Assembly (NCBI GenBank): GCA_021209875.1
Contig: JAGYVD010000009.1
Span: 1,364,001-1,428,000, forward strand
DNA from: Rosellinia necatrix
Taxonomy: Eukaryota; Ascomycota; Sordariomycetes; Xylariales; Xylariaceae
Reading direction: 5' to 3'
Length of the DNA: 64,000 nt
Below, one piece after another: positions 10,697-22,333 of this stretch (the first letter of the stretch is position 1; every line of letters begins with the position of its first letter). The notes beneath the pieces were generated by a model. The model was not told the origin of the DNA. It made no database searches and worked only from the letters and a program-made list of their open reading frames with translations. A program made the translations under genes and the position numbers.

Positions 10697-13226
10697 ATGG
10701 CCTCAACATCGCGAGGCCGCACGCCCCGCCTCCTCTCCCTCCTCTCCCTTCCCCTCGCAGCGTTCGGCGCAGCCACCACCGCTACCGCCGCGGCCGCCGA
10801 CGACAGCGTCCTGCGTTTCGTGGACCCGCTGATCGGCAGCACGAACGGGGGTAACGTGTTCGCCGGCGCGACGCGGCCGTACGGGCTCGCCAAGGCCGTC
10901 GCGGACGTGGACGGGCAGAACACGGGCGGCTTCTCGACCGACGGGTCCAACGTCATCGGCTTCTCGGCCGTGCACGACTCGGGCACCGGCGGCAACCCGA
11001 GCCTGGGCAACTTCCCGCTGTTCCCGCAGGTCTGCGCCGGCGACGAGGTCAACAACTGCGCCTTCCGCCGCGGCGACCGCGCTACGCCCTACGTGGCCGA
11101 GTCCGTCACCGCCGCGCCGGGCTCCTTCGCCCTCGCCCTCGAGTCCGGCGTCAGGGCCACCATGACGTCCAGCGAGCACGCCGCGCTCTTCCGCTTCGAG
11201 TTCCCCGCCGCTGCCGGCGAGAGCGAGGACGAGGCACACCCCCTCGTGCTCCTCGACCTGACCGATCTGTGGGTGTCCCGGCAGAACGCGAGCGTCAGCG
11301 TCGACCCCGAGACGGCGCGGATGAAGGGCAACGGCACGTTCCTGCCGAGCTTCGGCGCCGGGTCGTACGTCATGCACTACTGCGTCGACTTCTTCGGCGG
11401 CGAGGTCTTCGACAACGGCGTTTGGGTCAACAACCGCGCCGGCACGGAGCCCAAGGACCTCTACGTCACGCGCGGCTTCAACCTCTTCTTCCTCGAGGGC
11501 GGGGGTTGGGCGCGCTTCTCTGGACTCGCGAATAACACGCTTACGGCCAGGGTGGGGATCAGCTTCGTGAGTGCCGATCAGGCGTGTCGGAGCGCCGAGG
11601 CGGAGATCCCAACGCCTCTCGAGGACTTTGATAGGCTTGTCAAGGAAGCACAAGAGGCGTGGGAAGAGAAATTGAGTCCTATCTCCATCAACGCCGGTGG
11701 CGTGAGCGACGAGCTTCTAACAAGCTGTGGGTGCAAGTCTACTTTTATTCGGAGCATTACAAAACTAACGAGGGCCATTTTTAGTCTACAGCGGTATATA
11801 CCGCACGATGATCTCGCCGCAGAACTACACGGGCGAAAACCCCCACTGGGACAGCGGTGTGCCTTATTTTGATTCATTCTACTGCATCTGGGACTCATTC
11901 CGCGTTCAGCACCCTCTGCTCACAATCCTGGACCCCAAGGCGCAGGTGCAAATGGTCAACTCACTACTCGACATCTACGAGCACGAAGGCTGGCTGCCCG
12001 ACTGCCACATGTCACTGTGCAACGGGTGGACGCAGGGCGGCTCTAATGCGGACGTGGTGCTCGTGGATGCCTACGTCAAGAACCTCACGGGCATCGACTG
12101 GGAGCTCGCCCTAAAGGCCATCATCCAGGACGCCGAGGTCGAGCCGCTTGAGTGGGCCTTCCACGGGCGCGGTGGCCTGCAGAGCTGGCGGAAACTAGAC
12201 TATATCCCGTACCTCGACTTCGACCCAGTAGGATTTGGTACCAATTCTCGGAGTATCTCTAGGACGTTAGAGTACGCGTATAACGACTACTGTCTGGCCA
12301 CTCTGGCAAAGGGTCTGGGGAAAGATGAGGTCCACGACAAATACGTGGCCAGGAGCATGAATTGGCAAAACCTTTGGAAAGAGGAGCAGACCTCCGTTAT
12401 TCGCGGGCGTGACACTGGGTTCACTGGATTCTTCCAGCCGAAATATCAGAATGGGACCTGGGGTTTCCAAGACCCTATCGATTGCTCTGTTCTTGCAGAT
12501 TTCTGCTCGCTAACGACGAACCCGAGCGAGACCTTCGAAGCCAGCATCTGGCAGTATCAATTGTAAGTGGCATTATCCGGGGATATATCAAACACTGTAG
12601 TAGACGGTTGACTAACGACGTTCATCAGCTTGGTCCCTCATTCCATGTCCTCGTTGATTGAACGCATGGGCGGCGAGCAGAGGTTCCTGGACAGGCTGGA
12701 CTTCTTCCACATGTCGGCACTCGCGGACATCTCGAACGAGCCCGTGTTCTCGACGGTCTACCTGTACCACTACGCGGGGCGGCCGGGGCTGTCGGCCAAG
12801 CGGCTGCACACGTACATCCCGGCGGCGTTCAACGCCACGCACGGCGGGCTGCCGGGCAACGACGACTCCGGGTCGATGGGGGCGTTCGTGGCGTTCGGCA
12901 TGCTCGGGCTCTTCCCGATCGCGGGCCAGGACGTGTACCTGATCTCGGCCCCGTTCTTCGAGGCAGTCAACATCACGAGCCCCGAGACGGGGAAGACGGC
13001 GCAGATCAAGACGGTCGGCTTCGACGCCGCGTACGAGAACATCTTCGTCCAGAACGTCACCGTGAACGGCAAGCCGTGGACCAAGTCGTGGATCGGGCAC
13101 GCCCTCTTCACCGAGGGGTGGACCGTGGAGGTGGTGCTCGGGAAGGAGGAGTCGAGCTGGGCCACCAAGCTGGAGGATCGTCCACCTAGCTGGGTTGGGG
13201 CGGTTGAGGCGGCTGGCCTTCTCTGA
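10697..13226 (+). CDS. Secreted GH92 alpha-1,2-mannosidase-like hydrolase
   Basis: Exons 10697..11726, 11785..12562 and 12629..13226 give 801 residues. GH92 enzymes are calcium-dependent exo-alpha-mannosidases, mostly alpha-1,2, acting here outside the cell on N-glycans or mannans. Residues 1-30 are a signal peptide after a basic start. The mature start FVDPLIGSTNGGNVFAGATR is the family signature, followed by FSAVHDSGTGG, and in the catalytic domain YRTMISPQNYTGENP, GGSNADVVLVDA and the conserved GNDDSGSMGAF...LGLFP motif. Intron 1 (11727..11784, donor GTGGGT, branch ACTAACG) restores the frame that otherwise appears broken and yields a good family match. Intron 2 (12563..12628) has donor GTAAGT and branch GACTAACG. 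Many NxT/S sites fit secretion. The ATG at 10697 is chosen because it opens the signal peptide. Length is near the usual fungal size. Confidence 0.93.
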
Positions 13227-13909
13227 GTCCACAGTACAATATATACGTGTAGGAATGCCAATTGGATGATCCCTTGCCTTATAGTAGCTACCTATCACAT
13301 ATCACATGCACATGCACATGATATATATCTGCGTTACGAACAGTGCTGTGATCAAGCATAATGTAAATCCGCGCTGGCTCCGCTATTTTAAATAACTTCG
13401 CTTCCGCTTTTATCAATTTATTTAGTGGTGTGGTAAGCTCATAAAATAATAGAGACACAACCTCTTATTAGGGGGGCATCATGTAGACCTGCTGTGGTTT
13501 CTAGCTAGCAGGCAGGTAGTTACTTAAGTACCTGAGCAAGCATGGCGTTTGGGCCTTATTTAGGTCCTTACCAGTACCTGGGTAGGTACCCACTTAAGCA
13601 CATACTATACCTAGTGTACCTAGGTACCTTGCCTGGGGAGGGGACCCTTTAGTTCCATGAACCAAGTGATGTCACGCCTTGGCAAGGTAGTATTTACTAA
13701 GTAAGTATTCAGTGGTGCGACCGACACCATCCTATCCATCCCTACACAACTACACTTTACGAAACACCAAAGCATGCAAAAAAAGCAATTTGGGAAGCAG
13801 CTAAATAGTGCCCATAGTGCCCATAGTGAGCGCCACGGATCGAGCAATACAGCACACAGCCAAGAGGACAAACGACCAGGCCGCCGGAAACAAAAACCAC
13901 GAAGGGACC
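13227..13909. other. Intergenic with dense AGGTACC-type palindromes
   Basis: Between GH92 and the SWIM-RING gene. The stretch 13490-13700 has at least five TACCTAGG/GGTACC-type motifs. Further on (13800-13900) a duplicated AGTGCCCAT lies in the likely leader. No gene is seen. Confidence 0.6.
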
Positions 13910-15205
13910 ATGAGCAGCTCTTCCCGCCCCAGGAAGCGCAAGGCCCCCTCTGCCTGGGAGGAGGATGACGAGTCCGGTTCGGCCGCCCCGGACACGAAAG
14001 TGGCCCGAAAGAGGTCGTCTGGTGGGGGTGGCAAGAGGAAGAAGGCCGCAGAAGGCGAGAAGCGTTTGCGACGGTCAGTCTTTTACCTATACCTGCTTAT
14101 GTGCCGTACCGGCCAAGTGTCGTTCGTCGTCGAATGGGTGCCTGCGCTCCGGAGACTGACACGAGCTGCGCACCACACAGATTCCGCCCCAAAGCGCCGG
14201 TCAGTTTCGAAGTCGTCTACCAGCGGGCCACTGAACAACGGTTCGTATCCATTTATATAACTATCCATTTTTATATCCATTCATCTATCGATCCTTTCTC
14301 CCCCCTTCGCTAAGCCCCGGGCTGTCTGTCGTTCCCCCCCGCCAACACCAGCTTACTTACGCCTCCCTCCCCTCCGGGGGAAACAGGTTCTACGTGCTGA
14401 GCAGAACCCGCCACGGCACGCCGGACTGCCCGGAGGAATCCGTCGAGGTCGCGGGGTCGACGGGGAACGTGTACACGGTGCGGATCGAGCGGGCGCCGTC
14501 GTGCAGCTGCCCGCACGCCCGCGCCGGCCACCAGTGCAAGCACGTCGTGTACGTGCTGGCGCGCGTCCTTCGCGCACGCCCCGACCTCGTGTACCAGCTC
14601 GCGCTCCTGACGTCCGAGCTGCGCGAGATCTTCGAGCACGCCCCGCCCATCGCTAACAGCGACGGCAACGACAACGACAACAATAAGAATGGCAGCAGCA
14701 GCAACAGCAGCAGCAGCGACAAGAGACCCCGCGACCCGAACCGCAAAGACGTTGAGGGCGACTGCCCCATCTGCTTCTCCCCGTTTGAACACGACGGCGC
14801 TGAGGGGGAGGAAGGGGAGGACATCGTCTACTGCCGCGCCACCTGCGGTCAGAACATGCACCGCGAGTGCCTCCAGATGTGGGCTGCCACGAAGCGCCAG
14901 GGCGTCGCCGTCACCTGCCCCATGTGCCGCAGCGCCTGGGAGGAGGACGAGGAGTCGGTCAAGAAGATCAAGGACGCGAGGGTCCCCGTCACTGGCGGGT
15001 ATGTCAACGTTGCCAGCCAGCTTGGCATCAGTGGTATAAGAGGTTCGTTTCGTTTATTTAAACACATGCCCCCCCTGCTCCCCGTTATTCCTGTTTCGTG
15101 TTACTTACGCGTAGCTTAGATACGAGCACCTACTACGACGGACCTCGCCGGGGCCAGAGCCGCCGCGGCTATCGTCACGGCTACGGAGTTAACCGGTGGA
15201 GGTGA
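13910..15205 (+). CDS. SWIM and RING zinc-finger protein (putative E3 ligase)
   Basis: Exons 13910..14073, 14181..14240, 14387..15042 and 15120..15205 give 321 residues. The first 55 are basic and rich in Ser/Lys/Arg (nuclear-signal-like). Then a SWIM finger: Cys-114 and Cys-116, Cys-125 and His-127 (CxC...CxH). After a Ser/Asn-rich linker comes a RING-like domain: CPIC at 201-204, Cys-224, Cys-228, MHREC with His-233 and Cys-236, and CPMC at 252-255. This order is that of ZSWIM2/MEX-type E3 ubiquitin ligases; substrate and partners are unknown. Donors are weak in two introns (GTTCGT), so splicing rests mainly on frame and domain continuity. The last exon adds a short Gly/Arg/Tyr-rich tail. 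I am confident of the domains and less so of the tail. Confidence 0.82.
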
Positions 15206-15875
15206 GGCATCGAAACCCCTGGAATACTTCAACGTATATTTAATCTGAGGACCTTTGATGCCTCTCGCTCGTCTCAACTTTCCATTGATGAATAACAAAG
15301 GGGAACAGGGGTGAGTGAAATCCCCCCCCCCCAGCAGCGCCACCGTATGCGTCCCCGGCGGGCGAGGGATAGATGCCGTTTGCTAGCTACCGATGGAGAG
15401 GATCTAGGGGAGTTTCCCACACGAATTCCAGGTGCATCAGTCGGCCCTTTCTGGCCTGTATCGTGCCAGGGATAGAAGAACTAAACGGGGAGGAAGGCAC
15501 TCTACCGGACGTCTCGGCGCTGGGTTACTATCACGAAAGTACCGTTACAGAGGAAGGCACCTAAACTAGAGTGCGCACTCAGCATGGGTTGTGAGACACC
15601 CGCCGCGCATTCGAAATGCGTGGTAGCTACAGAGCAGGCAGATAGATAGGCAATCTCTCTTGAGCAGCTACATGGAAGCTCTTCCACAGAAGAAGTTCTG
15701 GATTCGTCAGGGGAAGATAACGGTTTGGTATTCTAGATTATAAATGAATCGTCCAAATTCAACATAAAGCCAAAGAATACAAACAGATCCTACTACTCGT
15801 CAATGCCCCAACAAAAACACTATAACAAACAGCCTAAAAGTGACGAATGCTGGCCTAGTTACATCTCCACTTATA
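15206..15875. other. Intergenic between convergent SWIM-RING and Ulp1-like genes
   Basis: Holds both 3' flanks. A run of ten C lies near 15324. The A-rich stretch 15750-15850 probably carries the minus-strand 3' end. No gene is seen. Confidence 0.55.
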
Positions 15876-17414
15876 TTACGACTTAGAGCGACTAGGACTA
15901 GCACCCGAAACCTTCATCCTCTTCGCCGCCGCCGGGTCGTCTCCCGAGCCGCGCCGCTTCCTCGGGCCCGTGGCGAGAACCGCGAACCCGGTCGACCCAC
16001 CAGATCTCTTGGCGGGGCTCCGTTTCGGGCGCTGCGGGGACGGAGACGGATCCGTCGGCGGCGGCGGCAGACGTATCGGGCTTCCCGCACTGCGTCCCGA
16101 ACCCGAACCCGAACGCGAGCCCGAGCCCGAGCCCGAGACCCGAAACGGCGCCAGCGTCTTCGGAGGGGGGAACGAGGTCCCGGACCGGGGGTCGGTGGGC
16201 GGACACGCGGGGCTCTTCAGGGGCACCTGGATATCCCTCTCGGCGGGCTTGACGGGGTCGTTTGCCGTGGGGCGCGCGCCGGGGGCTATCCTGTGCTGGT
16301 TCGGGGTCGGCGGCGGGGGCCTCCACCGCGCGCTCGCGCTCTCGGGCGAGGGCCGGCTCTTGCGCGGCGGCATCGTCGTCTTCGTCGTCGTCGTCGTTGT
16401 TGTCGTCGTCTCGGGGTTCGCATTCATGCCGGCGTCGGCCCGCGTCCGCGGGGGGGGCTGTCGCGGGCGGGGGCGGAGGCGGGGCGCGTCTCGGCTCCGC
16501 GTGCGCGTCGGCGGCGGGCGGCGCCATGACGCCGCCGGCGTCCTCCCACTCGGCGCCCGCTGGTCGCGGCGCCGCACGCGGTCGACGCACTCGACGGACA
16601 CGCGGGCCCGGTAGTTCATGCCGCGCACGGCGGCGGCGGCGCAGCGCCCGATCATCTCGCCGCGCACGAAGTGCTCGTTGAACCAGCCGCTGAGGTCGTC
16701 CCAGAGGCTCGGGTCGTACGGCGCGCCCCTCTCGTGGAGCTCGAGGAGCCGGTCCAGGATCTGCTTGGCGTTCCAGTAGGCCCGCGGCCCGCACGAGGTG
16801 CCGTCCTTCTGCAGGGGGAGCCAGACGGTGCGCATGAAGTTGGCGGAGACGGTGAAACCCCCCGCCCTCTGGAGCCAGAAGGCCAGCCGCTGGTACACCA
16901 TCCGCAGCCGCGAGGCCTGGCGGTACGGGTCGAGGACGGCGATCTGCGCGACGTGCGACCACTCCGTCCCGGCCCCGTCCTCCCCGGCGCCCGGCCGCTC
17001 CTCTTTGTGGATCACGACCAGCACCCAGTGGTTGCCGTCCGTGCAGAGGGGGAAGATGCTGTATTCCGTCTCCTTGAGCTGTTTGATCACGCGTCTTGGG
17101 GGCCGCGCGGCGGCCTCGAACAGGGCGTCCCTCCCTGCCGGCCCTTGGTGCCAGACCTTAGGATGTAGCCCGGGGGTCCCGAGCCCGATCCTGTCGTACA
17201 AGGATTTCGGCAGGCCGGAACAGTACGTCGCGATTGACACCTCAATGGCGTCTCCTGCCAGCCATATATCTCGGCTATAGTTCAGGCTGTTGAGGCCCCG
17301 GATATCGGGCCATGACCCCGCTGGCCGTGCGATATGGGCCCCGGGGTCAATGATGTGATCGATCGGGCATGATGGGGAACATAGATTTTGACTCATTCGG
17401 AAGGGTAGACCCAT
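15876..17414 (-). CDS. Ulp1-like (C48) cysteine protease domain protein
   Basis: Single-exon gene, 512 residues. C48 peptidases remove SUMO or related modifiers from target proteins. The catalytic layout is complete: WLAGDAIEVSIATYC (residues 51-65, the usual substrate-side strand), GNHWVLVVIH with His-129, LDPY with Asp-162, Gln-202 (oxyanion) and DGTSCGP with Cys-208. The domain covers about 40-290. From about 300 to the end it is disordered and rich in Pro, Arg and Ser, with Thr9- and GSGSGS-like repeats and basic patches (PRKRR, AKRMK) resembling nuclear signals. The catalytic domain is N-terminal rather than C-terminal, unlike yeast Ulp1, so this belongs to the divergent, expanded fungal group of C48-like proteins. 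The first ATG is used; a second at codon 7 is equally possible. The true substrate is unknown. Confidence 0.8.
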   Translation of the reverse strand: MGLPFRMSQNLCSPSCPIDHIIDPGAHIARPAGSWPDIRGLNSLNYSRDIWLAGDAIEVSIATYCSGLPKSLYDRIGLGTPGLHPKVWHQGPAGRDALFEAAARPPRRVIKQLKETEYSIFPLCTDGNHWVLVVIHKEERPGAGEDGAGTEWSHVAQIAVLDPYRQASRLRMVYQRLAFWLQRAGGFTVSANFMRTVWLPLQKDGTSCGPRAYWNAKQILDRLLELHERGAPYDPSLWDDLSGWFNEHFVRGEMIGRCAAAAVRGMNYRARVSVECVDRVRRRDQRAPSGRTPAASWRRPPPTRTRSRDAPRLRPRPRQPPPRTRADAGMNANPETTTTTTTTTKTTMPPRKSRPSPESASARWRPPPPTPNQHRIAPGARPTANDPVKPAERDIQVPLKSPACPPTDPRSGTSFPPPKTLAPFRVSGSGSGSRSGSGSGRSAGSPIRLPPPPTDPSPSPQRPKRSPAKRSGGSTGFAVLATGPRKRRGSGDDPAAAKRMKVSGASPSRSKS

Positions 17415-18419
17415 GATGAAATCTAGTTTGGCTAGGTAGAATCCCCCAGCTTGACACTAATGTAAGGACCTGTATATGACAAGTCAGGTGAAAAGAAACG
17501 CTGGTTATTTGAAGCCCCCTCAGCCCAAAATCTAGGGGCCGAAGAGCACAATCGCCGCGGTCTACCAGCCTGGAGGAGTGCGCGCGGCGATAAAATAGCG
17601 CTTTAAAATAAACAGAGTTTTATCCACGCTGGTAGTAAATTTCAGCGCAAGCTAGAATGCAGCAACTTCGGAAAATGTTATACAGCATGTTTTGCGCAGA
17701 GGTGTTGCTGGCTAGTTACCAAACTGTTAATTGGGTTTATCGGACAGAGGCTGCGACAAAGGCTTTTTGAGGGGAACTGGATCGGTTTCCGCATTAAGAC
17801 GGTCTCCTTTATATCTCATGGTTTGCTTCCAGATTATCTGTTCGGATTTCATCGCGAACCACAGAATCACCCGCTTGCGGTGGCGTTCCTTTGTTCCAAC
17901 TTATGATGCCCCCCCGCTCCCACGGTATTTTGCGCACAGGTTCGCCTTTTCTTATATACTGTGCTAATATCTTACTATACACATATTAGTTTGTGATATA
18001 GGCAAGTTCGGGTTGCCCCTCGCTTTTTAATCCGTGGGTCACAGCATGATGTGCTGCAGTGAGGGCCGAACTCATAGCCTTTGCCGTGTACCTCGGCTGT
18101 TGATACCTTCTCCGCGATTCACCAACATGATGTTTCCTGTGGGATTAAAACCTGAGGATAGGGGGCCCTACTACAGTGGCCAGGTTAGTGCCAGTTCTGG
18201 ATTATAGCATGGCATATATCCAAGGACGACAGCTCTTTTCCAAGACCGAGATAGTTGCGGGATTAGCTTGTGTGAAGCAAACCATCAGCCTCCTAACCAA
18301 AACGCGAATGGTCTTGTTTATGAATGGCACTGGCTAGATCTGTATGGAGTACAGTAATATCCCGATATTGAAATAGCGGGATGAGAATGTAATTAGCGCT
18401 GAGCTAAAGACCAGAGCGG
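17415..18419. other. Intergenic
   Basis: Upstream of the Ulp1-like gene and downstream of the SRR1-like gene. AT-rich with many stops. I see no gene, tRNA or repeat of note. Confidence 0.5.
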
Positions 18420-19250
18420 TCATGTACTTTGCCGCCAATGAATTACGGTATTAGAGAACGTATAATCGGCTTGATTACTTGGGAAGCCAGCCTTGACGCA
18501 AAGTTGATCCATCTCCTTCATCCGGTCCAAGTCCAGATGCTCACTACTGTGAATGCTGTGCTTAATTAGCCTTCGGAGGACCATTGCGTGTCTCACAAGC
18601 AGGCGAGGATTCAGGCAGTTGCTCTCGACTTACTCCTCCCAGACGGCATAAGAAGTCCCGACGAATATAGCAGGTATGTGCGTGGCAATGACTTGCGAGT
18701 GGACATTTCTATACAAATGGACAGCAAACGCCAGGGTATCGGGGTCGACGAGTTGAAAGCCGACGGGAGATTCCACGACTTCATGGCCTAGACTCGTGAT
18801 AAATGCTTTATCAACGGAGTTGAAGACAGGCTCCTGAAAGACGCAGCGAATATTTTGGCCTGTTTTGGTCTGGAGATGCTCGACGATGCCCAGGAAGGCA
18901 GCTAGCTGGATGTGAGTCCTGCGTTTCCAATCCCATTCACCATTGGGGGGGTTAAAGGAGCCCAGTCCGAAGCAGATAGCCTTGGTGACGCGGCTGCCGG
19001 CGCCAGTGGTATGGGCGGATAACAGCTCTCGGAGCCGACTATAGGAGCCTGAGGATCTCCATTGGCCAGCAAGGCGATCATGGTCCTGTCTCACTTGGTC
19101 GAGTGTGAGGCTCGGGGCGCCAGGGGTCAGCGCCGAGGATGGTGTGGAATGGATGGTGTCATCCCTTGCTGGCCGGCGTCCCTTGCGGCGGTGGACTTTT
19201 GCCCAGGCCTCTTCCTGTTGTGGGGGATGCTCTTCCATAGTGAGGGACAT
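18420..19250 (-). CDS. SRR1-like domain protein
   Basis: Two exons on the minus strand: 19250..18634 and 18546..18420, with an intron at 18633..18547 (donor GTAAGT, acceptor CACAG), giving 247 residues. SRR1 is a plant light and clock regulator; in fungi the SRR1 domain occurs in small conserved proteins linked to gene regulation or haem-related stress, with no firm biochemistry. The domain begins with AICFGLGSF at residues 91-99 and runs through QLAAFLGIVEHL, VFQEPVFN and VDPDTLAFAVHL. Without splicing the frame would stop right after AVWEE; the second exon adds a tail ending YTFSNTVIHW, which matches the usual family end and supports the intron. The N-terminal 50 residues are charged and disordered. 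Confidence 0.85.
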
Positions 19251-21353
19251 GGGACTGGATGGAGAGTGAGGTCAGCCCGGTGTCGAAGTTGAGCTACGGG
19301 TTATGTTATGTTATGGACGGGCCATCTAAACTTTGGCTAAGGTTCCACAAACCCCGGAAAACTCACACACATGCGACTAACGCAGATTCTATATTTAATA
19401 TAAGGATTTGCCATCTTCAATAGCTACTTATTCTTGGTAGTTGCATCCGAGTCCAAAATGGTACCTACGCACGTTGTTATGTACGCACGTATCTGCTTCA
19501 AAACATTACCATCTCGCCTCATGATTAATTGTATTCATTAAAACAGGTGTCTAGCTATCATGTAACGAATGCTAGGTATGCTAGTTGAGAGTTGGATACA
19601 TACATACATACATACACCCTGTCTCAGCTAGTAGGTCTGACTTATTATTGTATAGGTATGTCTTGGTGGACTATACCGGCTTACTCTTACTTCCTCGTAT
19701 TACCGAGACCGTTGGTGCCTTTCGTCATCGATCAGAAGCTTAGCTTGTCTTGGTATATCATGTTCGGCTCCTTCGACAGCTCACAAACAAAGAAGTGATC
19801 TAGGCCCATCAACCAATGAAATACTAAACGCCGGACCCGACTTGACTGCCGGTCATCCGGATGTTCGGATCTCTGGCCGCTCGTTGGCGGCCAAGGACGC
19901 GACCGGTTCGGGAGTTATCCGTCCACATACATCTGCAAGGAGCGGCCGTCACGGCGAGGCCCATGCAGGTGCACTGCACGCAAGTGCCAAACTACACTAT
20001 TACTATTAGCGAGCTTTCTTGAGCTCCTCGAGCTCCTCGAGATCTCTATTTCTCGCATTTGACTTATCCACATGGTTGGGCTGATCATGGATATCTAACA
20101 CGCATCGATCCTCGCCTTGTCAATCGGTGATTGCTCTCAGGAGAGCGATTTAAAAGCAGCGATGACTATATATATCTATAATGCGGTCATACCCAGAAGC
20201 CAAAGTTCGCCCCCTCGGACACGCAATGAATAACGTCGATGGCTCGATTGCCAGTGAGCAAATTCCTAAAATAGCCTTGGCTTTTTGGGGGCTGCTGCGA
20301 GCACAGTAGGCACTTATCTGCTCAAGCTTCTGGGATCTGCCAAGTCCTGGGTCTTGGCTCCCGCCCTCTATTGGAGACGGTGGGCCAGGCCCAGTTGCCC
20401 AAACCGGATAGCCCAGCGCTTAATCATTTGTCTTGGTGGTTCTTACTGGCTGACACGCACACCAACTGCGAGCAGCCCCATGGACTCCGCCTGGCACGCT
20501 TGGCCCGCCCGTGCTTGGGCTGCTTACCTTGTTGGGGAACCCCCTGTCGTGTGCCCCCAGACCACAAGCCTCTCGCGCGCTGCCATTGGCCGTGCATCTG
20601 CGAATCACACCCCGCTAGCCGTCGATGCTCAGCGGCTCGCTGTACGCCGTCGCCGCCCTCTGATTGGCGGTCGGGCAGAACCAGACGTGCGTCGTGCACA
20701 CCGACCAGCCACTCTCACTGGTCCGTAGCGTGAAAATGCCGCCCAGATGGGTAGGCCCCCTGCACCTCCGGGGCGGGGTGGTATAGAGATTGGATAGATA
20801 TTGGCTGTTCGTCATGCAGGCTCATCCACTAGACCACGTTGTGGTAGGAGGAGGGTGATGGAGGCCCTTGGCCGCTGGTTGGGTCGCCTCCCCGTTCTTA
20901 ACGGCGAGGTCTGCTCTCTGTCGCCCAGCCTCATTCCTCCATCAGCTTTTTCTACTATTCACGCGACCTTTCGTTGAAGATCCAAGACCTTTTGTTGGAG
21001 ATCAAGAACGCCGGAGTAGCTCTCAGGCTTTCGCTACCGTGGTGATTGAAACTACCAGGACAAGTTGACACTGCCTTGAACCGGTGACTTGTCTTGTCGC
21101 CTGCTCCCCTTCCAGCTGCCCCAGGCGCGAATTCGGCGTCGAGCTGATAGACCCCCTGGATTCTGGAGGAGTGCAATTCAGCCCTTACCAGAGACGTGGC
21201 ATTGCACGGCGCCATACGCCCGTGGCGGGTTGACGCGACACCCTCAGCCCACAGAGGGGAATCGCCCTCGAAGCCTTCTTTGCTTCGCTCCGCAAACGCG
21301 GTTGCACATCTGGACGTCGACAGAAAAGCAGTGATCAGATAAAATCTGCCAGA
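19251..21353. other. Long intergenic / promoter of Bim1-like gene
   Basis: About 2.1 kb between divergently transcribed genes. It includes a (CATA)n run near 19598-19616, a GAGCTCCTC direct repeat near 20021-20040, and a GC-rich section (20280-21350) with ATTGG/CCAAT elements near 20584 and 20657, likely promoter or leader of the Bim1-like gene. Open frames there (up to 147 codons) show no domain features and are not called. Confidence 0.5.
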
Positions 21354-22333
21354 ATGCTTCCTTCCGTATTCCTGGCCACCACGGCCGCCACATTAGCATC
21401 AGCACACACCGTCATCACATACCCCGGATGGCGAGGAAACAACTTACACACAAACAAGGAGTGGCCTTATGGCATGCAGTGGTCTTATCCATGTAAGCAG
21501 GACTCCAGCTCTGAGCCTTACGTCTCACGACCTTCGCTGTACGGCATAGTTGGATGAATGAATAAATTGACTAACACTGGAAAACAGGCGGTGGCATTGA
21601 TCTCACAGAGAACCGGACATACTGGCCGACCACCGGTGGTGCCATAGCCTTCCAGCCAGGCTGGTTCCAAGGCCATCAAACAGCACTCCTCTATATCAAC
21701 ATCGGCGTCGGCAATGAAGGGCCGGACGGGGGCCCGATCAACATGTCGAACCCGTTGGTACCCCCCTTCCAACTCCTAGGCCCGTCGAACGGCCCTTTCC
21801 CCGGCACCGTGTGTCTACCGCAGGTGCCGCTGCCCACGAATTGGACCATGAACCCGGGCGACAACGCGACGCTCCAGATTGTCGAGATCGCGGCCCACGG
21901 TGCTGCTCTGTTTTCGGTACGTCAAACTCGCAAATCTGACGCACATTCACTCCTTCCTTTCTCCCCTCTAAAGCCTCTACCTACCTATATAAACTACGGG
22001 AGAATAGTGGAGGGGACCAGGATAGTGAGATCAAGAGTTTAGACTCGTCGAAAACGCCGAAGAGCAAATAGCTAACAAGACGTTTCTCACCAATAGTGCG
22101 TCGACATCACCTTCGCCGAACCTGGTGACGAGAGGATTCCCGAGCTCAACGAGACCAACTGCTACAACAGCTCGGACCTCGGCTTCGCCAGCCTGTACAG
22201 CATCACGACGACGCCCATCAACTCCTCCGCCACTATAGATACCAGCGCCGCCTCCAGCTTGAGCCGGTCCGCAGCAGCCGCCTGGCTCGGCTACCTGCCC
22301 ATCTTAGCCGGCGCTGCGTGGTTCCTGATGTAG
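21354..22333 (+). CDS. GPI-anchored Bim1/X325 copper-binding LPMO-like protein
   Basis: Exons 21354..21492, 21588..21916 and 22097..22333 give 234 residues. A 17-residue signal peptide (cut after ASA) exposes His-18 as the mature N-terminus, the hallmark of LPMO-type copper sites. The domain continues with HTVITYPGWRGNNL, MQWSYPCGG, TGGAIAFQPGWFQGH, GPINMSNP, PGTVCLPQVPLP, GDNATLQIVE and CVDITFAEP, all signatures of the X325/Bim1 family. Known members (Bim1 of Cryptococcus, LaX325) bind Cu(II) at the cell surface and serve copper uptake rather than polysaccharide cleavage. The C-terminus has a Ser/Thr/Ala-rich stretch and a hydrophobic tail (WLGYLPILAGAAWFLM) fitting a GPI signal. Intron boundaries keep the conserved cysteines together. 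Copper control is plausible but I did not identify a binding site for it. Confidence 0.92.

Noticed and set aside
20285..20728. A 147-codon open frame in a GC-rich section upstream of the Bim1-like gene
   Set aside because: No ATG with a good context, no recognisable family, and overlapping frames on both strands of similar length, as expected from GC-rich non-coding DNA.
20815..20850. GTGGTCTAGTGG on the minus strand, resembling a tRNA A-box
   Set aside because: No matching B-box (GGTTCGANTCC) or cloverleaf within 100 bases, so neither a tRNA nor a tRNA-derived SINE is supported.
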